Shown here piece by piece: positions 1 through 5,401 of a DNA stretch of 5,401 bases. A program made the position numbers and the translations under genes. The stretch spans positions 1-5,401 of the forward strand of contig JAPOOQ010000189.1 of NCBI GenBank assembly GCA_026713345.1, given 5' to 3'. The stretch comes from Gemmatimonadota bacterium (lineage in GTDB: Bacteria; Gemmatimonadota; Gemmatimonadetes; Longimicrobiales; Gaopeijiaceae). The notes beneath the pieces were generated by a model. The model was given only the letters and a program-made list of their open reading frames with translations, searched no databases and was not told the DNA's origin. Position 1 is the stretch's first letter. Each line of letters opens with the position of its first letter.

Positions 1-1248
1 CGAGATCTTCTCTCCGCCCCGGTTGATGATCTCCTTGAGGCGGCCCGTGATCGTGAAGTACCCGTCCTCGTCGCGGAGACCCTGATCGCCGGTGCGGAAC
101 CACCCTCCCGTGAAGGCTTCGCGGTTCGCGGCCTCGTTGTTTTCGTAGCCGGGGGTGACGTTCGCGCCCCGGATGCCGATCCCGCCCTCGTCGCCGGGCG
201 CGAGGTGGTTGCCGTCGGCGTCCATCACCGAGACGTCCGGGCCGGCCGCGATCCCCACCGTGCCGGGCTTGCGGGGAGCGGGGGGCAGGGGGTTGCAGGT
301 CATCTGGTGCGCGGCCTCGGTCATCGCGTAGGCCTCCACTACGGGCGCGCCGAACAGCTCCTCCAGCTCCGCCATCACCCGTGCGGGCAGCGCGGCCGAC
401 GAGGACCGGATGAACCGCAGCCGCAGCCGCTCCACGATCCCGGAGTTCCGTGACGCCCGCGCCAGGATCGCCTGATGCATCGTCGGGACCGCGGAATACC
501 AGGTCGGGTCCGCGTCAGCCAGCCACCCGAAGACCTTGAGCGCGTTGAACCCGGGCGCGCAGTACACGCTTCCACCCGTGTGCAGTGTGGATAATACACA
601 CGCCATGAGCCCGTGGATGTGGAACAGCGGCATCACGTTCAGGCAGCGGTCGGCGGCCTCGAGCCGGAGCGTCCGGCGGATGTTCCCGGCGGTCGCGCAC
701 ACGTTGCTGTGGAGCAGCGGCACGATCTTGGGGCGCGACGTGGTCCCGGAGGTGTGAAGGACCAGCGCGATGTCGTCGGGCCCGGCAACGCCTCCCCGGG
801 GGGAGATGCCTCCCGCCGGCAGAGACGCGAAGTCGAAGACCCCCGCGGGCCAACTGTTCTCGGTCCGGATCTCCAGCACCCTGACGCCCAGCGCGGCGGC
901 CGCGGCCCGCGCGGGCGAATCGTCACCCTGGGCGAGCACCACCGCCTTCGCCTCCAGGTCCTCCAGGTAGAACTCGAACTCGGGCTGCCGGTAGGCGGGA
1001 TTGAGCGGTGCGGTGGTGGCCCCCGCGGCGATCGACACGAAGGCGCTCGCCATCTCGGGTCCGTTGGGCAGCACGATCGCCACCCGGTCGCCCCGCCCGA
1101 TGCCGCGCACGTTGAGCCCCTCCACGGTCCGTTCCACCTGGCGCCTGAGCCCGCCGTAGGTGAGGTCGGGCCGGTTCGGGGCGGAGAGCGCGACTGTGTC
1201 GGTGGCCCCCGAGCGCAGCAGCGCCGATATGTGGGCCGATGAAGTCAT
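1..1248 (-). CDS. AMP-forming acyl-CoA ligase, oxalyl-CoA synthetase (AAE3/Pcs60)-like, C-terminus cut off
   Basis: Adenylate-forming (ANL superfamily) ligase, probably cytoplasmic, that would activate a carboxylic acid with ATP and join it to CoA. The frame is open from ATG at 1248 to the window edge, giving 416 residues. Motifs in order: A3 phosphate loop LHTSGTTSRPK at about 164-174, MPLFHIHGL at 206-214, A5 EAYAMTEAAHQM at 305-316, TGD at 387-389, and the hinge region GRLKEIINRGGEKIS at 402-416. The last ~100 residues, carrying the catalytic A10 lysine, are missing. Most relatives have Gly where this P-loop has Ser (TSGTTSRPK). As I recall, that Ser, the MPLFHxHGL block and AYAMTEA are shared with plant AAE3 and yeast Pcs60, which act on oxalate. 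Oxalate is therefore the leading but unproven substrate; another small acid is possible. The start lies 7 bases after the stop of the PQQ dehydrogenase gene, with only a weak Shine-Dalgarno site, so translational coupling is likely. Confidence 0.9.
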   Translation of the reverse strand, partial: MTSSAHISALLRSGATDTVALSAPNRPDLTYGGLRRQVERTVEGLNVRGIGRGDRVAIVLPNGPEMASAFVSIAAGATTAPLNPAYRQPEFEFYLEDLEAKAVVLAQGDDSPARAAAAALGVRVLEIRTENSWPAGVFDFASLPAGGISPRGGVAGPDDIALVLHTSGTTSRPKIVPLLHSNVCATAGNIRRTLRLEAADRCLNVMPLFHIHGLMACVLSTLHTGGSVYCAPGFNALKVFGWLADADPTWYSAVPTMHQAILARASRNSGIVERLRLRFIRSSSAALPARVMAELEELFGAPVVEAYAMTEAAHQMTCNPLPPAPRKPGTVGIAAGPDVSVMDADGNHLAPGDEGGIGIRGANVTPGYENNEAANREAFTGGWFRTGDQGLRDEDGYFTITGRLKEIINRGGEKIS

Positions 1249-1255
1249 GTGCTGC

Positions 1256-3256
1256 TCAATTCTCGGGCAGCGCGAGCGCCACCAGCTCGCCCGGGTGCCC
1301 CCGCGCGCCCACCGCCACCACGATGAACTGCCGGCCATCGTGCATGTACGTCATCGGGAGTCCCGTCTGGTTGGCCGGGAGCTCGAACTCCGCGACGACA
1401 TCGCCTGTGGCCTTGTCATGCGCCCGCAGCTTGTTTCCCCCGGACCCGAAGGCTGCGTACATCCCGCCCCCCTCACCGGCGAAGAGCAGGGTGCCGGTCA
1501 CCAGGAGTCCGCCCCGGTCAGGCCGTCCCGTCCGCCCCACGTCGATCCCCTCCAGCGCGGGGTGATTCTTCACGTAGTCGGGGGTATCACCATTCGGTAC
1601 CTGCCACGCGATGTCGCCGGCGTTGAGGTCGATCGCGGTGATGCGGCCCCACGGCGGCTTGAAGAGGGGGAGGCCCTGGGGACCGCCGCCGCCCCGCAGC
1701 CGCAGCCGCCCGCGGCTCTGGATGTAGTCCATTTCGGAGACCTCGGGTGCGGGGGCGAGCCCGATCACGCTGGGCGCGGTCGCCGACTGCACGTAGAGGT
1801 AGCCGGTCTCGGGGTCGAGGGCTCCGCCGGGCCAGTTCGAGCCCCCGAGAGAGCCGGGAACCATGAGGGTGCCCTGCGTGCCGCCCTCGACGGGCAGGGA
1901 GGGGGGCGTGTAGAGGGGGCCGTGGCGCAGCTGCGCCAGGATCTCCATCGCTTCGGCGCGCAGCTCGGGGGTGAAGTCGATGATCTCGTCGAGATCCACC
2001 CCCTGGCGGTCGTAGGGGGGAGGTTTGGTGGGGAAGGGTTGCGTGGGCGCGGTGTGCTCTCCGGGGACGTCGCTCTGGGGCACGGGACGCTCCTCGATCG
2101 GCCACACCGGATCGCCGGTCCGCCGGTCGAAGACGAAGGTGAAGGTCTGCTTCGTGATCAGGGCGACGGCCGGGATCTCGCGCCCGTCCACCGTGAGGTC
2201 CGCGAGGATCGGGGCCGTCGGGGGATCGTAGTCCCAGATGCCGTGGTGCACGGTCTGGAAGTGCCAGACGCGTTCGCCGGTCGCGGCGTCCAGGGCAACG
2301 ATGCTCTGGGAATAGAGGTTGTCGCCCGGACGGTGGCCGCCGTAGTAGTCGTGGGTCCCCAGTTCGACCGGCAGGTACACGTACCCCAGCTCGGGGTCCG
2401 CGGTGAACGGGGGCCACACCGCCGCGTTGCCGGTGTACTCCCAGGATCCGTCCTCCCAGGTCTCGTTTCCGTACTCGCCGGCCTGCGGGATGGTGCGAAA
2501 GGTCCACAGCAGTTCGCCCGTGACCGCGTCGTAGCCGCGAACGTGTCCCGGCGGCATCTCCATCGTGCGGGGAGCGCCCCCCGAGGGCATTGCGGATCCC
2601 ACCACCACCACGTTCCCCACCACGACCGGGGGAGAGCTGGAACCGATCGGCGCGCTCACAAGGTCCACCTCCCGGCCCAGCTGGCGCCGCAGGTCGACGA
2701 TCCCGTCGTCACCGAACCCGCTGACAGGGATTCCCGTCCCGGCGTCCAGCGCCACCAGATGGAACCCCGGGCTGATCAGGAAGATGCGCGGCGGCATCCC
2801 CGGCGATTCCCACCAGGCCACGCCGCGGCCCGAGTTCCGCCGCGGCGCCGATCGTTGGCCCTCGTCCAGGCTGTAGGTCCACCGCGTCTCCCCGGTGCCG
2901 GCATCGATTGCCACCACGGCGCGCCGGTATCCAGCGGTTGCGTACAGGACGCCATTCACCATCAGGGGCGTCGCGCGGTAGTTGAACTCCGGTCTGGGCC
3001 CGTAGTTGTCCGACTTCCACCGCCACGCGACCTCCAGCTCGCCCACGTTGTCCCGATCGATCTGGGCCAGGGGGGAGTAGCGGGTACTGCCGGCGTCGCC
3101 GCCGTAGTGGTGCCATTCGCCGCCGCCGGCCCCCCGCTGGGCGGACGCGGCAACGGGCAGGCACAGCAGCGCCGCGAGGGCGGCGAGCCGGAACGAAGTG
3201 GCCGCAACCGCTGAAGTCGGGACCGTAGTCGTCAAGTTGAGGAATCGCGTACGCAC
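1256..3256 (-). CDS. Secreted PQQ-dependent dehydrogenase, glucose-dehydrogenase-like
   Basis: Quinoprotein expected to fold as an eight-bladed beta-propeller and oxidise a sugar, alcohol or aldehyde in the periplasm using pyrroloquinoline quinone. It has 666 residues from the GTG at 3256. Residues 1-39 look like a Sec signal peptide: Arg at 2, 4 and 23, a hydrophobic stretch at about 24-36, and cleavage after ASA before Gln40. Family marks are YGGDAGSTRYSPL near 51-63, HHGIWDYD at 337-344, Lys369, DRRTGDP near 377, GGSNWPGG at 471-478, GLPLFKPPWG at 528-537 and PMTYMHDG near 634. Asp342 and Lys369 are 27 residues apart, the same spacing I recall for catalytic Asp466 and PQQ-contacting Lys493 of E. 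coli Gcd. Unlike Gcd (about 796 residues) it has no five-helix membrane domain. The mature chain has no cysteine, so there is no CxxCH haem site and no vicinal disulfide of the methanol-dehydrogenase kind. Substrate and electron acceptor are unknown. Confidence 0.9.
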   Translation of the reverse strand: MRTRFLNLTTTVPTSAVAATSFRLAALAALLCLPVAASAQRGAGGGEWHHYGGDAGSTRYSPLAQIDRDNVGELEVAWRWKSDNYGPRPEFNYRATPLMVNGVLYATAGYRRAVVAIDAGTGETRWTYSLDEGQRSAPRRNSGRGVAWWESPGMPPRIFLISPGFHLVALDAGTGIPVSGFGDDGIVDLRRQLGREVDLVSAPIGSSSPPVVVGNVVVVGSAMPSGGAPRTMEMPPGHVRGYDAVTGELLWTFRTIPQAGEYGNETWEDGSWEYTGNAAVWPPFTADPELGYVYLPVELGTHDYYGGHRPGDNLYSQSIVALDAATGERVWHFQTVHHGIWDYDPPTAPILADLTVDGREIPAVALITKQTFTFVFDRRTGDPVWPIEERPVPQSDVPGEHTAPTQPFPTKPPPYDRQGVDLDEIIDFTPELRAEAMEILAQLRHGPLYTPPSLPVEGGTQGTLMVPGSLGGSNWPGGALDPETGYLYVQSATAPSVIGLAPAPEVSEMDYIQSRGRLRLRGGGGPQGLPLFKPPWGRITAIDLNAGDIAWQVPNGDTPDYVKNHPALEGIDVGRTGRPDRGGLLVTGTLLFAGEGGGMYAAFGSGGNKLRAHDKATGDVVAEFELPANQTGLPMTYMHDGRQFIVVAVGARGHPGELVALALPEN

Positions 3257-3263
3257 TGCCTGG

Positions 3264-3267
3264 CTCC
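3264..3267 (-). promoter_or_regulatory. Ribosome binding site that sets the PQQ dehydrogenase start
   Basis: GGAG on the minus strand lies 7 bases before the GTG at 3256. This supports that start over the longer in-frame GTG at 3310, which has only AAG touching it and would put 18 extra residues before an already long signal peptide. The site sits inside the palindrome CCTGGAGCCAGG (3259-3270), which could pair as a 4-bp stem with GAGC as the loop. Confidence 0.6.
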
Positions 3268-3283
3268 AGGTCCGAGTATGTTT

Positions 3284-3318
3284 GTTCCCGGCGAGGAACC
3301 GGCCGGGCACCTTGCCGG
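3284..3318. repeat. Nested short inverted repeats in the divergent region
   Basis: Three overlapping dyads can be read: GTTCC/GGAAC (3284-3288 with 3295-3299), CCCGGC/GCCGGG (3287-3292 with 3302-3307) and CCGGC/GCCGG (3299-3303 with 3314-3318). They cannot all form at once. They may be regulator half-sites or alternative hairpins in the 5' leader of the PQQ dehydrogenase mRNA. In DNA this GC-rich, short CCGG-type dyads also arise by chance, so function is uncertain. Confidence 0.35.
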
Positions 3319-3376
3319 TGGATCAACGGGTGAAGATGATGCACGGACAGCACGTACGAAAGTAGTATCCGGGAAC

Positions 3377-3380
3377 GGAG
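3377..3380 (+). promoter_or_regulatory. Ribosome binding site of the NfeD-like gene
   Basis: GGAG lies 9 bases before the ATG at 3390, supporting that start. Confidence 0.6.
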
Positions 3381-3389
3381 TACCCAGAA

Positions 3390-3971
3390 ATGCTCACAGC
3401 CTACATCTTCTGCGCGGTGGTCGGAGGGGGTCTGCTGGCTCTGTCGCTCTTCGGCGACTTCCTGGATGGCGATGTCGACGCCGATGGTGCATTCGAACTC
3501 GAGGGCGATTTCGACACCAGCCTGGATGGGGCCGATTTCACGAAGCTCTTCTCGTTGCGAGCCATCGTGTACACCCTCTTCGGCTTCGGTGCCGCGGGCG
3601 CGGTGCTGCACGCAATCTGGAGCGGGGGACGTCCCGGACTCACGGCGGTGATCGCCGGCGGAATGGGAATCGCGTCCGGCGCGCTGATCAGCACGGTGTT
3701 CGGCTACCTGAAGCGCACCGAGTCGGGCACCATGGAGGGCGAGGAGTCGCTGGTCGGCCTGGGCGGCGAGGTGCGGATGGCGATCACTGAAGGAGGAATG
3801 GGCGAGGTGCGTATCGAGAGCGGCTCGCGCCAGTTCCGGATGCGTGCCCGCGCCGACGATCCTGAAGGCGCAGGAATGACCCTGGAGGCAGGCCGCCCGG
3901 TGGTGGTGGTCGATGTCAAGGAGGGCGTGGCCCTGGTCGCGCCTTTGGAAATGAAACTGCTGGAAGACTGA
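3390..3971 (+). CDS. NfeD/YqiJ-like membrane protein, flotillin partner
   Basis: Inner-membrane protein of 193 residues with the build of NfeD-family partners of flotillins. Three hydrophobic segments are visible at about 4-21, 56-77 and 83-106. A glycine- and valine-rich, beta-strand-like C-terminal region (about 118-190) fits the OB-fold domain of NfeD proteins, including LVGLGGEVRMAI near 121-132 and a VVVVDVKEGVALV stretch near 171-183. Between helices 1 and 2 is a strongly acidic loop (about 23-49) containing DVDADG, which resembles the start of a calcium-binding loop. Lys108 and Arg109 after helix 3 suggest that the C-terminal domain faces the cytoplasm. These proteins are not enzymes; they are thought to stabilise or modulate the SPFH partner. 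The flotillin gene follows after 17 bases, which strongly supports the call. Sequence similarity alone would be weaker evidence, since the family diverges widely. Confidence 0.8.
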   Translation: MLTAYIFCAVVGGGLLALSLFGDFLDGDVDADGAFELEGDFDTSLDGADFTKLFSLRAIVYTLFGFGAAGAVLHAIWSGGRPGLTAVIAGGMGIASGALISTVFGYLKRTESGTMEGEESLVGLGGEVRMAITEGGMGEVRIESGSRQFRMRARADDPEGAGMTLEAGRPVVVVDVKEGVALVAPLEMKLLED

Positions 3972-3972
3972 G

Positions 3973-3977
3973 AGGAG
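3973..3977 (+). promoter_or_regulatory. Ribosome binding site of the flotillin gene
   Basis: AGGAG lies 11 bases before the ATG at 3989, just after the stop codon of the NfeD-like gene. A second AGGA (3980-3983) at 5 bases is an alternative. The purine-rich 17-base gap and lack of a hairpin fit one two-gene transcript. Confidence 0.6.
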
Positions 3978-3988
3978 ACAGGACGAGA

Positions 3989-5293
3989 ATGTTAACTGGT
4001 CCGTTGGCCGCCCTGGCATTGGGCGCCGTAGCACTCATCGTGATCGTCATGCTGATTGTCACGCTAAAGAACCTGATCGTGATCGCGCCGCCGAACGAAG
4101 CGGCGGTGCTGACCGGCAGGAACCGCCAGCTCACCGATGGCAAGAATGTCGGATACCGCTCGATTTCGGGTGGCCGCACGTTCCGCGTGCCGATCATCGA
4201 GAGGGTGCAGAACATGAACCTGGAGACCATCCCGATCGAGGTGTTCGTGAGCAACGCCTTCTCGAAGGGGAACATTCCGCTGAACGTCGAGGCGATCGCG
4301 AACGTGAAGATCGCGTCGCAGCCGGAGTGGGTGTTCAACAACGCGGTGGAGCGGTTGCTGGGCAAGACGGACGAGGAGATCCGCTCCCTGGCCCAGGACA
4401 CGCTGACGGGTAACCTCCGCGGCGTGCTCGCCACGCTCACCCCCGAGGCCGTGAACGAGGATCGGCTCGGCTTCGCGAAGGCGCTTTCCGAGGACGCGGG
4501 CGAAGACCTGGCGTCGCTCGGCTTCCACCTGGACGTGCTCAAGATCCAGAACGTGAGCGACGAGCGCGGCTACCTGGAGGCGATCGGGCGCGAGAAGTCC
4601 GCCGAGGCGATCCGCCAGGCCGAGATCGCGGAAGCGCAGGCCGAGGCGGACACGCGCGAGGCCCGGGCCGAAGCACGGCGCCGCGCCGAGGTGCGGGAGG
4701 CGGCCGCCTCGATCAAGGTGTCGGAGGCGCGCAACGCGCTGCGGGTGCGCCAGGCCGAGCTGGACCGCGAGGGTGAGACCGCCGAGAAAATCGCGCGGGT
4801 CAAGGCGCAGGAGGCGGAGGTCGTGGCCGAAACGATCCTCGAAGAGAAGCGGGTGGAGCGCGAAACGCAGCGGCTCCACGCCGATATCGTCGAGCCGGCG
4901 AAGGCGGAGAAGATGGCCGCGTTCGCGCGCGCCGAGGCGGAGGCCGCGCCGATCCTGGAGCGGGGGAAGGCCCAGGTGGAGGTGCTCAGGAGGCTGTACA
5001 CGGAGGTGCAGGCCGGGGGCGACGCTGCCTTCGCGGTCTTCATCGCCGAGAAGCTGCCGGAGCTGCTGGAGATCGCGGTGGGCGCGGTCGAGGGAGTGGA
5101 CATCGACCGGTTGGTCGTGATGGACGGCGGCGAGGGCGAAGGGGTCTCGAACGCGCTCAACCAGCGAGTCCGGGGTGCCTACGGGACTCTGGAAGGGGTG
5201 GCGTCGGTCCTGGGTCTCGACATCCAGGAGGTGCTCGAGAGGGCGGTCGGCGGCGCCACGAACGAGGCGACCGAGGCGCTCTCGTCCGGCTGA
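3989..5293 (+). CDS. Flotillin-family SPFH membrane scaffold protein (YqiK/FloT-like)
   Basis: Scaffold protein of 434 residues expected to oligomerise on the cytoplasmic side of the membrane and organise microdomains. One N-terminal transmembrane segment lies at about 5-26. The SPFH/band 7 domain follows at about 30-195, beginning with the typical IVIAPPNEAAVLTG (30-43) and including the FRVPIIERVQNMNLETIPIE block (65-84) and an LKIQNVSD stretch at 184-191. Residues about 195-335 form an Ala/Glu/Arg-rich coiled coil with EAxA-type repeats, including AEIAEAQAEADTREARAEAR at 211-230. The C-terminal part (about 340-420) contains VDIDRLVVMDGGEGEG (370-385), similar to the segment that follows the coiled coil in FloT. 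It is shorter than FloT (about 509) or YqiK (about 553) but shows no break. It contains no cysteine, so anchoring should rely on the N-terminal helix. The NfeD-like gene directly upstream is the usual partner. Confidence 0.93.
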   Translation: MLTGPLAALALGAVALIVIVMLIVTLKNLIVIAPPNEAAVLTGRNRQLTDGKNVGYRSISGGRTFRVPIIERVQNMNLETIPIEVFVSNAFSKGNIPLNVEAIANVKIASQPEWVFNNAVERLLGKTDEEIRSLAQDTLTGNLRGVLATLTPEAVNEDRLGFAKALSEDAGEDLASLGFHLDVLKIQNVSDERGYLEAIGREKSAEAIRQAEIAEAQAEADTREARAEARRRAEVREAAASIKVSEARNALRVRQAELDREGETAEKIARVKAQEAEVVAETILEEKRVERETQRLHADIVEPAKAEKMAAFARAEAEAAPILERGKAQVEVLRRLYTEVQAGGDAAFAVFIAEKLPELLEIAVGAVEGVDIDRLVVMDGGEGEGVSNALNQRVRGAYGTLEGVASVLGLDIQEVLERAVGGATNEATEALSSG

Positions 5294-5308
5294 GGACACC
5301 GTCGTCCT

Positions 5309-5313
5309 AGGAG
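5309..5313 (+). promoter_or_regulatory. Ribosome binding site of the downstream secreted-protein gene
   Basis: AGGAG lies 11 bases before the GTG at 5325. The spacing is slightly long but no better site or start is visible before the signal peptide. Confidence 0.45.
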
Positions 5314-5324
5314 CAGCGATACTC

Positions 5325-5401
5325 GTGACCAGGATCCGCGTGGCTGTCGCGGCGGTGACCGTCCTCCTGAGTGTAGTCCACGACGCCCAGGCACAGGTGG
5401 A
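5325..5401 (+). CDS. Start of an unidentified secreted protein gene, cut by the window edge
   Basis: A GTG start opens a frame of 25 complete codons that runs off the right edge. The residues read as a classical Sec signal peptide: Arg at 3 and 5, a hydrophobic core VAVAAVTVLLSVV (6-18), then HDAQA and a likely cleavage after Ala23 (AQA before Gln24). The product is therefore probably exported to the periplasm or outer membrane. The family cannot be told from this fragment. It starts 31 bases after the flotillin stop on the same strand with no convincing terminator between, so it may be a third gene of that operon. The call rests on the signal-peptide pattern and the AGGAG upstream. Confidence 0.6.
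   Translation, partial: MTRIRVAVAAVTVLLSVVHDAQAQV

Larger units (their letters stand above)
3257..3389. promoter_or_regulatory. Divergent intergenic region, probable promoters for both operons
   Basis: These 133 bases separate the start codons of the leftward PQQ dehydrogenase gene and the rightward NfeD-like gene, so both promoters should lie here or just inside the flanking genes. No strong sigma-70 boxes were found. The best rightward candidate is TTGCCG (3312-3317) and GATGAT (3335-3340), spaced 17 bases and matching 4 of 6 at each box. TAGTAT at 3363-3368 is another weak -10. Leftward, CATACT (minus strand, about 3275-3280) is a 4-of-6 -10 without a good -35. The presence of promoters is inferred from gene layout more than from sequence. 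Confidence 0.5.

Noticed and set aside
613..1242. A 209-codon plus-strand frame opposite the acyl-CoA ligase
   Set aside because: The minus strand carries an uninterrupted ligase with all expected motifs; this is its antisense shadow.
1160..3214. A 684-codon open frame on the plus strand, antisense to the PQQ dehydrogenase gene
   Set aside because: Its product is an Arg/Gly/His-rich sequence with no recognisable domain. It is the mirror of a GC-rich gene whose minus-strand frame has a signal peptide and clear PQQ motifs.
3278..3790. A 170-codon plus-strand frame overlapping the NfeD-like gene
   Set aside because: It has no ribosome binding site, an Arg/Gly-rich product, and conflicts with the membrane-protein frame that starts at 3390.
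2709..4034. A 441-codon minus-strand frame spanning the intergenic region and the NfeD-like gene
   Set aside because: It overlaps two well-supported genes in other frames and its product has low-complexity, shadow-like composition.
4064..5299. A 411-codon minus-strand frame opposite the flotillin gene
   Set aside because: It is an Arg/Leu/His-rich antisense shadow of the EA-rich coiled-coil codons, with no domain and no upstream signals.
5293..5308. Hairpin AGGAC-ACCGTC-GTCCT right after the flotillin stop, as a terminator
   Set aside because: The stem is only 5 bp and no T run follows; the next gene starts within 20 bases.

Overview
The window is GC-rich, densely coding bacterial DNA with almost no intergenic space. 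A periplasmic PQQ enzyme, Sec-type signal peptides and GTG starts fit a Gram-negative bacterium. The style of the PQQ protein resembles Gemmatimonadota or Acidobacteriota sequences, but that placement is an impression from memory and not proof. No RNA genes, mobile elements, CRISPR arrays or large repeats were seen.

Layout: two operons diverge from a 133-bp intergenic region (3257-3389). Leftward (minus strand) runs a secreted, glucose-dehydrogenase-like PQQ enzyme (1256-3256). Seven bases after it comes an acyl-CoA ligase of the oxalyl-CoA synthetase (AAE3/Pcs60) type (1-1248), whose C-terminus lies beyond the left edge. Rightward (plus strand) runs an NfeD/YqiJ-like membrane protein (3390-3971), 17 bases later a flotillin-family SPFH protein (3989-5293), and 31 bases later the first 25 codons of a secreted protein (5325 to the right edge). 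No stretch longer than 300 bases lacks a gene.

How they work together: NfeD-like plus flotillin is a known bacterial pairing (compare YuaF/FloT and YqiJ/YqiK) that organises membrane microdomains or envelope-stress responses. The PQQ dehydrogenase and the CoA ligase are likely co-transcribed. They could form an oxidise-then-activate route, with periplasmic oxidation to an acid, uptake and CoA activation in the cytoplasm, but the substrate cannot be read from the sequence. Nothing here clearly constitutes a new system. The points most worth checking are the ligase subtype and its coupling to the PQQ enzyme, the anchor-less cysteine-free form of that enzyme, and the acidic Ca-loop-like segment in the NfeD-like protein.
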